Positions 42,366 to 49,833 of a stretch of DNA of 64,000 nt are shown one piece after another. The stretch's first letter is position 1; each line of letters begins with the position of its first letter. The stretch is taken from contig CAVYDJ010000001.1 of the NCBI GenBank assembly GCA_963767285.1, positions 186,001 to 250,000 of the forward strand. The letters run 5' to 3'. The notes under the pieces are model-generated. The model was given only the letters and a program-made list of their open reading frames with translations, did not search any database and was not told where the DNA came from. This stretch comes from WHSW01 sp963767285. GTDB taxonomy: Bacteria; Actinomycetota; Thermoleophilia; Solirubrobacterales; 70-9. A program made the position numbers and the translations under genes.

Positions 42366-42797
42366 ATGGAATACAAGCCGAACTACAGATCCGCTGCCGT
42401 CGTGGTCGTCGTGCTGCTGATCGGCATGGTGATCGGCGGGATCGGGTTCGTGCTCGGTCGCGACTCGGCCGAGCCGGCCCAGGCGCAGAGCGTGGCTCGG
42501 GCTTCCGCGAGCGAGCAGGTCGCGGCGGCCCGCAAGGCGGGCTACAAGCGCGGCTTCGCCGACGGGCGGAAGGCCGGCGCGCGCAGTGCCGCCCAGGATC
42601 AGGACAACGGCACCGGCGCGAACGGGCAGGACGCGCTCTCGGCCGCGGGCTTCGACCTCGACCCGGGCAGCTACTACATCGTCCAGGTCGCCGAGGGCGA
42701 CTCGGGCCAGGCCGAGATCAGCGACTACGCGCCGCTCGAATCCGGCGCGTCCTACGAGCTCTGCGACGCCTACGGCGTCTGCCGGCAAGCTCCCTAG
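42366..42797 (+). CDS. membrane-anchored hypothetical protein
   Basis: 143 residues. One helix (about 10-31, VVVVVLLIGMVIGGIGFVLG) anchors the protein, with the remainder outside. An Ala/Gln region, a GYKRGFADGRKAG motif and an Asp/Asn-rich linker precede a small C-terminal domain with YYIVQVAEG and two Cys (YELCDAYGVCRQAP) that may form a disulfide. I do not recognise it. GAGGG lies about ten bases before the ATG. Confidence 0.6.
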   Translation: MEYKPNYRSAAVVVVVLLIGMVIGGIGFVLGRDSAEPAQAQSVARASASEQVAAARKAGYKRGFADGRKAGARSAAQDQDNGTGANGQDALSAAGFDLDPGSYYIVQVAEGDSGQAEISDYAPLESGASYELCDAYGVCRQAP

Positions 42798-42806
42798 AGC
42801 CCGCCG

Positions 42807-43403
42807 CTAGACCTCCAGCCAGGTCCCGTCGGGCCCGAGGTTGACCACCTCGGTGTCGCCGACTTGCGAGCGCTCGCCCCAGCTCTCGTGGATGTGCCCG
42901 CAGACCGCGAGCCGCGGTTGCTTGGCCTCGATCGCGGTCAGGATCGCCGCGCTTCCCAGGTGGTCGCCGGCGCTCGAGGCGTCCGCGTGGCCGTTCGGCG
43001 GCGAGTGCACGACGAGCACGCCACCCTCCGGGCAGGAGGCGAGCCGCTCCGTCGCCTCGTCGTCGGAGAGGTCGAAGCTCCAGTCCCACGGGGTGATCGG
43101 GATCCCGGCCCCGAGTCCGAAGAACTCGACCCCGTCGAGCTCGGTCGCCTCGCCGTGCAGGACGACGGCCGCCGGCCAGTCGGCCACGGCGGTGCGAAGG
43201 GCATCGTCGGTTTCGTTGTTGCCCGGGACCAGGACCGCCGGCGTCTCGATCGCCGCCAGCGCCGCGATCGTCTCGGCGAGCCCCTCGTGCACGGAGGCGA
43301 AGTCGCCGGCGCCGATCACGACGTCGGCGTCGGCGCTCATCTCGACCAGCCGGGCGGCCTGGCCGAGGTCGCGGTGAAGGTCGGAGAAGGCCAGGATCCT
43401 CAT
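42807..43403 (-). CDS. calcineurin-like metallophosphoesterase
   Basis: 198 residues. Metal-binding motifs are in order: FSDLHRD, GAGDFASVH, VPGNNETD, LVVHSPPNGH and CGHIHESWGE. This is the compact YfcE/phosphodiesterase type; substrate unknown, possibly a cyclic nucleotide or phosphodiester. The ATG is five bases downstream of the ltrA-like stop, so they are probably cotranscribed. Confidence 0.88.
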   Translation of the reverse strand: MRILAFSDLHRDLGQAARLVEMSADADVVIGAGDFASVHEGLAETIAALAAIETPAVLVPGNNETDDALRTAVADWPAAVVLHGEATELDGVEFFGLGAGIPITPWDWSFDLSDDEATERLASCPEGGVLVVHSPPNGHADASSAGDHLGSAAILTAIEAKQPRLAVCGHIHESWGERSQVGDTEVVNLGPDGTWLEV

Positions 43404-43408
43404 CGCCG

Positions 43409-44590
43409 TCACGCTACTGGCTGGGCGCCGTGGCGCACCTGGTCGCGCGCTTCGCGGAAGTGCAGCGCCTCGTAGCCGATCAGCGCGACGTGGACGAGCG
43501 CGACCGCGACCACGGCGACGACGGCGTCCACGGAGGTGGCGAACGGGATCAGGGCGAACAGGACGAGGGCCGTGAACAGCCGCTGGCGGTTGACGGTCCG
43601 CAGATTGCGCAGGCGGATGGCGACGTGGCCGATCAGGTAGAGCGCGGCACCGCCGCAGAGCGAGAACGCCGGCACGGTCTCGAGCGTCGCGTCGGTGTGG
43701 GCCAGCGCCTTCTTCAGCCCCAGGGCGACCAGGACGATCCCCGCGATCAGCAGCAGGTGAAGGACGCCATAGGAGTCGCGGGCCAGGCGCGCCTGCGCAG
43801 CGCCGGTGAGCGCGGCGAAGTGGCGCTCGGCGACCAGGGCGACGACGTCGAAGTAGGCCCACCATTGCGCCGCCGCGATCACCAGGCCGGCGATCGAGGT
43901 GATCACGACGCCCGTCGTCAGGCCCGTCGCGTCGAGCCCCGAGCCAGTGGCGACGATCGACTCGCCGAGGGCGATGATGATGATCAGGCCGAAGCGCTCG
44001 TGGAAGTGCCTGGGGGAGACGGTGAAGCCGCCGACGTCGCGCAGGTACGGCGTCCCGTAGTCGATCAGCAGCGCGACGATCCACAGGCCTGCCGCTGCGC
44101 CGCCGTCGAGAAAACAGGCCACCGCGATCAGCGCCGGTCCGGCCAGCAGGCCGGGGGCGAGATTGAGGATCGCTTCGCGATTGTGGTCGTCCGGCGCGCC
44201 GTAGACGTAGACGGCGATGTGGATTGCCCGCACGGCGAAGTAGAAGAGCCCGAAGACCACGGAGTCGCCGCCGAACGCCTCGGGGACGGCGAGCGCCGCG
44301 ACAAGCATCGCCGCCATCGCGGCCATCAACCCGAGGCGGGCGATTCCGTCGTCGGAGTGCAGCGAGTTGGTCAGCCACGCAAACGCGCCCCAGGCCCACC
44401 AGACCGCCGCCAGGACCAGCATCCCCTGGCCGACGCCCTCCCAGGTCGCGTTCTCCGCCATCAGGCCGGTCACCTGGGTGAACGCGAACACGAAGACGAG
44501 GTCGAAGAACAGCTCCAGCGGAGTGACCTTCTGGTCCTCGCTGCCGGCGTCCCGCGGCTCGGCGGGCATGGTGGTGGTCGTCGCCTCCAT
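43409..44590 (-). CDS. low temperature requirement protein A (LtrA) family
   Basis: 393-residue membrane protein with ten to twelve helices. The family start TPLELFFDLVFVFAFTQVT and the central HFHERFGLIIIIALGESIVA are diagnostic of LtrA. The biochemical activity of the family is unknown; it was named from a cold-sensitive Listeria mutant. ATG at 44590 chosen; an ATG at 44569 is an alternative. Confidence 0.88.
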   Translation of the reverse strand: MEATTTTMPAEPRDAGSEDQKVTPLELFFDLVFVFAFTQVTGLMAENATWEGVGQGMLVLAAVWWAWGAFAWLTNSLHSDDGIARLGLMAAMAAMLVAALAVPEAFGGDSVVFGLFYFAVRAIHIAVYVYGAPDDHNREAILNLAPGLLAGPALIAVACFLDGGAAAGLWIVALLIDYGTPYLRDVGGFTVSPRHFHERFGLIIIIALGESIVATGSGLDATGLTTGVVITSIAGLVIAAAQWWAYFDVVALVAERHFAALTGAAQARLARDSYGVLHLLLIAGIVLVALGLKKALAHTDATLETVPAFSLCGGAALYLIGHVAIRLRNLRTVNRQRLFTALVLFALIPFATSVDAVVAVVAVALVHVALIGYEALHFREARDQVRHGAQPVA

Positions 44591-44600
44591 CAGCGGTAGA

Positions 44601-45389
44601 TCATGGCAACGCTTCGTGGCCGGCCGCCAGCTCTTCGCCGAGCGCGAGCGTCGCCGGGTCGAGCTCCGCCTCGACGAGCTCGAACCGCTGCCCGAGCTCG
44701 GCGATGATGGCCCCCTCGACCGCGTCGATCGTGGTGCCGGGCACCTCATCCTCGACGCTGCCGACGGTCGCGGGGTCCCAGTCGAGCTCGAGGGCCTCAT
44801 ACGCCGGTTCGAGCGCCGAGCGCAGCAGCTCCGTGCCCTGCGCGACGACCACGGCGCCGATGTGGGCGCCGCCGCTGATCAGCCGCTGGCCGATCCCCGC
44901 GAGCTTCGTCCGCCCGCCGGCGTTGACGCTCCAGGCGCCGGGGCAGTACTCGCCGGGGACCTCGCCCACCCGGGCATCGACGCCGAGCTCGCGCAGGGCC
45001 CCGGTGATGATTGAGGCGGCCAGCTCGAAGCGATCGTTGGTCCCCTCCACCGGCCGTTCGGCGGGGCTCGACCAGGCGAGCGCCAGCGCGCCTTCGTGAA
45101 AGGCCGCGGCACGCCCGCCCGCTAGCCGCACCACCGGCTCGAAGCCCGCGGTCCGGGCCTCGCGGACGGCGCGCTCGAAGCCCGGCGCGGCGCGATCCTG
45201 CTTGGAGAACGCGAGCTCGCGCGCGGGGCGGTGGATGCGAACCGTCGCGTCGAGCTCGCCGGCGGCGACCCGCCTCAGGATCGCCTCCGAGACGCCGGTG
45301 CCGTAGGCGGGGCGATCGGGGAAGCCCTGGCGGACCAGCCTCAGGCGTGGATTTGAAGAAATGTGAGCGTTTCCTTGCAAGTGTGACAC
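44601..45389 (-). CDS. lipoate-protein ligase A-like protein
   Basis: Up to 262 residues of the biotin/lipoate A/B ligase fold. RLAGGRAAAFHEGALALAW and VPGEYCPGAWSVNAGG are the ligand-binding loops; GRTKLAGIGQRLISGGAH carries the conserved Lys that contacts the lipoyl-AMP. It may attach lipoate or octanoate to a carrier protein. The GTG at 45389 lies inside a CRP-like palindrome, so a later start (for example the TTG at 45380) is possible. The gene diverges from the Rpf-like gene. Confidence 0.8.
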   Translation of the reverse strand: MSHLQGNAHISSNPRLRLVRQGFPDRPAYGTGVSEAILRRVAAGELDATVRIHRPARELAFSKQDRAAPGFERAVREARTAGFEPVVRLAGGRAAAFHEGALALAWSSPAERPVEGTNDRFELAASIITGALRELGVDARVGEVPGEYCPGAWSVNAGGRTKLAGIGQRLISGGAHIGAVVVAQGTELLRSALEPAYEALELDWDPATVGSVEDEVPGTTIDAVEGAIIAELGQRFELVEAELDPATLALGEELAAGHEALP

Positions 45390-45397
45390 CCATCACA
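45382..45397. promoter_or_regulatory. CRP/FNR-family binding site, perfect consensus
   Basis: TGTGACACCCATCACA matches TGTGA-N6-TCACA exactly. It lies between the lipoate ligase-like gene (whose annotated GTG it contains) and the Rpf-like gene. A plus-strand TACTCA at 45424-45429 would place the site at about -46 from the start of transcription, suitable for activation of the Rpf-like gene. Mycobacterial rpfA is known to be CRP-controlled. Confidence 0.6.
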
Positions 45398-45435
45398 CAC
45401 AAACATCCGTTCGCCCGCCACCCTACTCAGCCCAC

Positions 45436-45555
45436 GGATTCGACCCGGGGCAGAGCGTAACGCCGCCCCGGGACCGCGAAGCCGCCCGGCCAAACCACCC
45501 CGATCCAATCGAGGCGACGTACGCCGACCGGGCGCAATGAACGGAGGTGACATCC
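45436..45555 (+). promoter_or_regulatory. structured leader of the Rpf-like gene
   Basis: The 120-nt leader holds a perfect 8-bp hairpin (CCCGGGGC with GCCCCGGG, about 45446-45474) and a larger stem GCCCGG/CCGGGC enclosing a pyrimidine-rich region, ending in a strong ribosome site GGAGG. Rpf genes in other actinobacteria have c-di-AMP riboswitches here, but I cannot find the core sequences of that class. Confidence 0.4.
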
Positions 45556-46035
45556 GTGTCTCGGAAGTCAATGAAGCTTGGCCTGGTCTCGTGCGCAATC
45601 GCGCTCGGGCTGGGGACCACGACCGCCGCGCAGGCGGCGGATCCGCAGATCGAGATGCTCTACAAGCCGGCCGTCCGGTTCGAGAACACCGTCGCGGCGC
45701 ACAAGGCTGAGGAGCGCTCCAAGGCGCTCGGAGCCGAGGGCAAGCGGCTTGCCGCGAAGGCCACGCGGCTCTCCAAGGAGCCGAGCTACGAGCTGGCCGC
45801 CGGCGTCTCGCAGGCGACCCTCGACGCGATCGCGTCCTGTGAGTCGGGTGGCGACCCGACCGTCGTGGATTCGTCCGGGACCTACTACGGCCTCTACCAG
45901 TTCGACCTGGGGACCTGGGCCTCGGTCGGCGGCAGCGGCAGCCCGGCGGCGGCCTCGCCCGAGGAGCAGAGCTACCGCGCATCGCTGCTGTACGCGCGCG
46001 CCGGCTCCAGCCCCTGGCCCGTCTGCGGAGTCTGA
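45556..46035 (+). CDS. resuscitation-promoting factor-like transglycosylase
   Basis: 159 residues: a Sec signal (about 1-27, ending AAQAADP), a helical spacer rich in Ala/Lys, and an Rpf-type lysozyme-like domain from about residue 90. LDAIASCESGGDP contains the catalytic Glu, followed by GTYYGLYQFDLGTWASVGG, the Rpf core. It should cleave peptidoglycan outside the cell. GTG at 45556 is eight bases from GGAGG; a GTG at 45547 overlaps the ribosome site and is rejected. Confidence 0.87.
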   Translation: MSRKSMKLGLVSCAIALGLGTTTAAQAADPQIEMLYKPAVRFENTVAAHKAEERSKALGAEGKRLAAKATRLSKEPSYELAAGVSQATLDAIASCESGGDPTVVDSSGTYYGLYQFDLGTWASVGGSGSPAAASPEEQSYRASLLYARAGSSPWPVCGV

Positions 46036-46047
46036 TCCACCTATAGG

Positions 46048-46083
46048 CGCTCACCCCGGATGCCGATGGATTCGGGGTGAGCG
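46048..46083. repeat. 11-bp inverted repeat over a start codon
   Basis: CGCTCACCCCG (46048-46058) and CGGGGTGAGCG (46073-46083) form a perfect stem with a 14-nt loop. The SpoIIM GTG (46077) is within the 3' arm. TATAGG at 46042-46047 could start transcription just before it, so the start codon could be sequestered in the RNA; it could equally be an operator. Confidence 0.5.
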
Positions 46084-46781
46084 TCAACGACTTCGTGCTC
46101 GTCCAGGGGATGCGCGACACGCGCGGCACCCTGGACCGCTGGAACGACGATCCCTGGCCCGTGCTGCGGGTGTGGTTCGGCGGCGCCCTGATGGTCGCCT
46201 CGGCGCTGCTCTTCAGCGTCTGGGTGGTCGCCACTTTGTCCACGCCGGACGTCACCCAGCTGCGCCTGCCCGGAGTGACGGACGCCGCCAACCTCGGTGA
46301 CGTCGGCCACCTCCTGTTCCGCAACTCGCTCGTGCTCGCGCTGCACGGGTTCGCGTGCGTCGCGGGCTTCATCGCCGGCAGCTCGCTGGTGCTTTCCGCG
46401 GAGCGGCGGACGGGGCTCTCGAAGGTCGTCCACGAGAAGGCCCGCCCGATCGCCTTCGCCTGGGTTGCGCTCGTGACGGGCTTCTCGCTTTTGACGCAGG
46501 CGTATGCGCTGGGTCTGACCGGCGCCCAGCTTGCACATCAGCTGGACATCTCGCCCGCGCTCCTTGTGGCGACGATCCTCCCGCATGCGATTCCTGAGCT
46601 GGTCGCGCTCTTCCTGCCGCTCGCGGCCTGGGTGATCGCGAGCCGGCGCAATGCATGGGAGCAGCTGCTCGCCGCCACGTTCGTGACGGTCGCGATCGCG
46701 ATCCCGATCCTGATCTGCTCCGCGGCCTGGGAGGTCTACGTCTGGCCCCACATCCAGATCGCCGTCTCGCCCGTGTACTGA
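46077..46781 (+). CDS. SpoIIM (stage II sporulation protein M) family membrane protein
   Basis: 234 residues with five or six helices. FRNSLVLALHGFACVAGFIAG and LPHAIPELVALFLPLAAWVIA are the two conserved cores of the SpoIIM/DUF95 family. The family is widespread in non-sporulating bacteria, so no sporulation role should be assumed. GTG at 46077 is inside an inverted repeat. The stop is one base from the convergent crotonase end. Confidence 0.8.
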   Translation: MSVNDFVLVQGMRDTRGTLDRWNDDPWPVLRVWFGGALMVASALLFSVWVVATLSTPDVTQLRLPGVTDAANLGDVGHLLFRNSLVLALHGFACVAGFIAGSSLVLSAERRTGLSKVVHEKARPIAFAWVALVTGFSLLTQAYALGLTGAQLAHQLDISPALLVATILPHAIPELVALFLPLAAWVIASRRNAWEQLLAATFVTVAIAIPILICSAAWEVYVWPHIQIAVSPVY

Positions 46782-46782
46782 G

Positions 46783-47515
46783 TCAGGCGTTCGCGGGCTC
46801 GGTGTCCCCGAGCAGCGCGCGGCGGAAAACCCGCTCCTCCTCCTCGAAGAGGAACCCCCAGAGGTGGTGGCGCTCCAGCAGCGTCCGGCGCTTCGTCTCC
46901 AGGATCGCCTGGCGCGGGCAGGGACGCGATCCGCTCGGCGAGGGCCACGGCGCGCTCGACGACGTTGCCGTTCGCGACCTCGCGCACGATCCCAAGCCGC
47001 TGCGCCTCGTTCGCGGAGACGACGCGCCCGGTCAGGCACAGCTCCTTCGCGACCGTGGCCGGCAGCACCGCGCGCGCTGCCGCGTAGCTGGGCGGGATCC
47101 CGCGGGGCAGCTCCGGGTAGCCGAACTGCGCCGCCGACCCCGCGACCCGCAGGTCGCAGAGCAGCGAGAGGGCGAAGCCGCCGGCGAGCGCCGGCCCGTT
47201 GACGGCGGCGACCACCGGACGCCGGCAGTCGCCGACCGCTTGGAACGCGACGGTGCTCGTCTCGACCAGGCGCTCGCGGTTGGAGCGGTCACCGCCGAAC
47301 TGGCTCGTGTCCATGCCCGAGCAGAAGGCGCTGCCGGCGCCGGTCAGGACGACGCAGCCGACCGTGTCATCGGCCGAGAGCGAGGCGAACGCATCGGCGA
47401 GCTCGACCCGCAGCTCGATCGAGAGCGCGTTGCGCTTGTCGGGTCGTTGCAACGTGACGAGTGCGATCTCGTCGCGGCGCTCGACCGAGAGCTCGCCGGG
47501 TGCCGAGGGATCCAT
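46783..47515 (-). pseudogene. enoyl-CoA hydratase/isomerase, frameshifted near the C-terminus
   Basis: Crotonase-fold enzyme. From ATG at 47515: VTLQRPDKRNALSIELRVEL, GAGSAFCSGMDTSQFGGDR (oxyanion region) and AVNGPALAGGFALSLLCDLR are intact. At about 46909-46912 an extra base breaks the frame after ERIASLP; the other frame continues QAILETKRRTLLERHHLWG and EEEERVFRRALLGDTEP to a stop at 46783, one base from the SpoIIM stop. Ignoring the shift, the frame runs into SpoIIM to 46736 with nonsense. The last ~50 residues normally help close the active site. Assembly error is possible. Confidence 0.75.
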
Positions 47516-47556
47516 GGAGCGCGAGCCTATCCCGCATGCGCTCTGCGTCAAGGCAT

Positions 47557-47600
47557 CACCCCGCACGCCCGGAGGCGAAGCCGAGGACGTGGCGGGAGTT
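47557..47600 (-). repeat. dispersed 44-bp repeat, copy B
   Basis: Exact copy, in opposite orientation, of 62211-62254; begins AACTCCCGCCACGTCCTCGG on the minus strand. It lies between the frameshifted crotonase and the end of the small Cys-motif gene. The sequence is partly palindromic (CCTC-GGCTTCGCC core). Confidence 0.8.
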
Positions 47601-47602
47601 CT

Positions 47603-47791
47603 TCAGGCGGCTTCGCGGTGCTCGCCCGACTCCGGGCGCGGATGCGGCAGCGTTCGGGTGACCCGGATCTCACCGGCGAGCAGATCGGGCGAGAACTCGC
47701 GCAGCATCACCTCGAGGCAGCGCTTGCAGCTGCACTCCGGCACGCTGAGTCCGGTCTCCGGACATCTCCGCCCCGGCCTTGGGATCGCCAC
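47603..47791 (-). CDS. small protein with LSVPECSCxxCLE cysteine motif (copy 2)
   Basis: 62 residues from GTG at 47791. The core CPETGLSVPECSCKRCLE, then VMLREFSPDLLAG, is closely similar to the product of 41603-41776. The tail is longer and ends after a His/Glu-rich segment. TACTCT (minus strand, 47804-47799) lies seven bases before the GTG, the same leaderless layout as known genes here, which supports the start. The four Cys could form a metal site. Family unrecognised. It diverges from the HD-domain gene. Confidence 0.62.
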   Translation of the reverse strand: MAIPRPGRRCPETGLSVPECSCKRCLEVMLREFSPDLLAGEIRVTRTLPHPRPESGEHREAA

Positions 47792-47844
47792 GGGCGCCAG
47801 AGTACGGCCGCCGTCAGGCGGAAAAACCGTGCGAGGATGACAAC

Positions 47845-48720
47845 GTGACGAAAAACGACGAGGGCCCACCAGAGGAGGTCGAGGCCGCCGGCCCAGGAGA
47901 GCTGGGGCGCAAGCCGGCCGACGCGACCGCCGCCGCGCGGATCGGTGCCCCGACTCGCGGCAACCGCAAGCTCGAGACGCTGCTCGAAGCGCTGAACGCG
48001 GACCCCGAGGTCCGCGCCTGGTGGCACATGACCCAGGTCCAGTCCGAGCGGCTCGGGATGTCCGACCACTCCTGGGTCCACATGCGGATCGTCCTCAACA
48101 TCGCGCTGCGGCTCCTGCGCCTCCTGGTCAAGGGCGGCGTGGAGACGGCGATGGTCACCGACCACGCGATGAAGGCGCGCGACGCCGAGGTCGTCGTCGC
48201 GGCGGGCTCGCTGCTGCATGACGTCGGGATGTCGATCCACCGCGCCGACCACGAGGCGTTCAGCCTCTTCCTCGCGGAGCGCAAGCTGCGCGAGGTGCTG
48301 GAGCCGGTCTACAAGGACCCGTCCGAACGCGCCGTCGTCATCGCCGAGTCGCTGCACGCGATCATCGGCCACCGCCGCCGCGGTGAGCCCTACACCGTCG
48401 AGGCCGGCGTGGTCCGGGTCGCCGACGCGCTGGACATGGCCCACGGCCGCACGAGGCTGCCGGTCGACGCCGGGAAGATGGGCATCCACTCGATCTCGGC
48501 GGCCGCGATCGACCGCGTCGAGATCCTGGCCGGCGAGCACCGCCCCGTCCGGATCGAGATCGCGATGAACAACTCCGCCGGGATCTTCCAGGTCGACGAC
48601 CTGCTGGCGACGAAGCTCAGCGGCACACCGATCGAGCCCTACGTCGAGGTGGTCGCCGAGGTGGCGGGGGAGACCGAGAAGCGCCTCCTCACCGAGTTCC
48701 GGATCGGGACTTCGGACTAG
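47845..48720 (+). CDS. HD-domain metal-dependent phosphohydrolase
   Basis: 291 residues. After an acidic/Pro-rich start, the HD region has HSWVHMRIVLNIALRLLRLL (first His), TDHAMKARDAEVVVAAGSLLHDVGMSIH split over the HD pair, and VVRVADALDMAHGRTRL (last Asp). The C-terminal 100 residues form a beta-rich domain. Such proteins hydrolyse nucleotides or cyclic dinucleotides; substrate unknown. GTG at 47845 has GAGGAT six bases upstream. A 4-bp overlap joins it to the convergent crotonase gene. Confidence 0.8.
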   Translation: MTKNDEGPPEEVEAAGPGELGRKPADATAAARIGAPTRGNRKLETLLEALNADPEVRAWWHMTQVQSERLGMSDHSWVHMRIVLNIALRLLRLLVKGGVETAMVTDHAMKARDAEVVVAAGSLLHDVGMSIHRADHEAFSLFLAERKLREVLEPVYKDPSERAVVIAESLHAIIGHRRRGEPYTVEAGVVRVADALDMAHGRTRLPVDAGKMGIHSISAAAIDRVEILAGEHRPVRIEIAMNNSAGIFQVDDLLATKLSGTPIEPYVEVVAEVAGETEKRLLTEFRIGTSD

Positions 48721-49547
48721 ACGCCGGTGCCGGCCGCGCCGCGGCCCTCACCCGCCGCGAACCGTGCCGCGCCGGCCGCCCCCGTGATCACCGAGTCCCG
48801 GCCGAGCTTCGCCTCCAGCGCCAGTCCCTCCTCGAAGGTCAGCCCGATCCCCTCGAGCGCCGCGCTGCGGTCGGACAGCATCGTCTGCTGGGGAAAGGCG
48901 GCCAGCCCCTCGGCGATCTCGAGCGCGCGCTCGAGCTCGCGGCCCGGTTCGACCACCTCGGTCACCATGCCCCAGTCGAGCGCGACGGCGGCCTCGATCA
49001 CCCGCCCGGTGAGGATCATCTCCAGGGCCCGGCCCATGCCGACGATTCGCGGCAGTCGCTGGGTGCCGCCGTCGATCAGCGGGACCCCGAAGCGGCGCTC
49101 GGTGAACCCGAGCTTCGCCGTCTCGTCGGCGACCCGCAGGTCGCACCACAGGGCCAGCTCGAGCCCGCCGGCCAGGCACCAGCCCGAGACCGCCGCGATC
49201 GTCGGCTTCGAGGCCCGCAGCCGGCTGAACCCGAGCGGGCCGTCCGGCCGCGCGTCCAGCCAGCCGGCGATCGCCGCCTCGCGGTCGGCCGGATCGCCGC
49301 CGTCGGGATGCTCGGCGATGAACGCCTCGCTCTTGGCGGCGAACGCTTTCAGGTCGGCGCCGGCGCAGAACGCCTCGGGCCCGTCGCCGGCCAGGATCAG
49401 GGCCCGGGCCTCGTCGTCGGCCTCGAAGCGATGAAAGCCGTCGAGCAGCTCTGCCGCCGTTTCGTCGTCGACCGCGTTGCGCCGCTCCGGCCGCGTGATC
49501 GTCAGGACAGCCGCGGCGCCCCTGCGCTCGTAGCTGACCTTGCTCAC
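48717..49547 (-). CDS. enoyl-CoA hydratase/isomerase family protein
   Basis: 276-residue crotonase-fold protein, intact. LTITRPERRNAVDDETAAEL, GPEAFCAGADLKAFA and AVSGWCLAGGLELALWCDLR carry the CoA site and oxyanion hole; FTERRFGVPLIDGGTQRLP is at the Glu position typical of the hydratase/isomerase group. Exact reaction unknown. GTG at 49547, close to the small secreted-protein gene upstream (stop at 49552) on the same strand, so the two may be cotranscribed. Confidence 0.88.
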   Translation of the reverse strand: MSKVSYERRGAAAVLTITRPERRNAVDDETAAELLDGFHRFEADDEARALILAGDGPEAFCAGADLKAFAAKSEAFIAEHPDGGDPADREAAIAGWLDARPDGPLGFSRLRASKPTIAAVSGWCLAGGLELALWCDLRVADETAKLGFTERRFGVPLIDGGTQRLPRIVGMGRALEMILTGRVIEAAVALDWGMVTEVVEPGRELERALEIAEGLAAFPQQTMLSDRSAALEGIGLTFEEGLALEAKLGRDSVITGAAGAARFAAGEGRGAAGTGV

Positions 49548-49551
49548 GCCG

Positions 49552-49806
49552 CTAGGGACGTCTCAGGCGCTCGAGCTCTTCGCGGGCGCGGTCCTTGCGG
49601 CTCTCGAGTCGCATCTGGATCAGGCTCGCCACCGTGACGAGAATCGCGAAGAAGGCGATGAGGATGAAGGCGGCGTAGGTGACCACCTTGTCGTCGGTGC
49701 GCCCGTAGGTGCCGACGCCGTCGGCGGCCAGCGCGGCGGGTGCCGTCAGCAACATGCAGCCGACCGCCGCGGTCAGGAACGCGATCGTGCGGCGGAGGCG
49801 GTGCAC
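49552..49806 (-). CDS. small signal-peptide/one-helix membrane protein
   Basis: 84 residues from GTG at 49806. A Sec signal (RRTIAFLTAAVGCMLLTAPA, cleavage after ALA) is followed by a short external part, one helix (about 42-63) and a basic cytoplasmic tail with a charged helix. TAGTCT (minus, 49819-49814) is seven bases before the GTG and overlaps the promoter region of uppP, which diverges 27 bp away. No known family recognised. Confidence 0.6.
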   Translation of the reverse strand: MHRLRRTIAFLTAAVGCMLLTAPAALAADGVGTYGRTDDKVVTYAAFILIAFFAILVTVASLIQMRLESRKDRAREELERLRRP

Positions 49807-49833
49807 GGCCCACAGACTACCCTCCCCGCCCGA

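Noticed and set aside
45436..45555. c-di-AMP (ydaO) riboswitch in the Rpf leader
   Set aside because: Position fits, but core blocks such as GGGTGAATC and CGAACCCG are absent.
46736..46783. Read-through C-terminus of the crotonase
   Set aside because: Overlaps SpoIIM and lacks family sequence; the shifted frame has the proper C-terminus.
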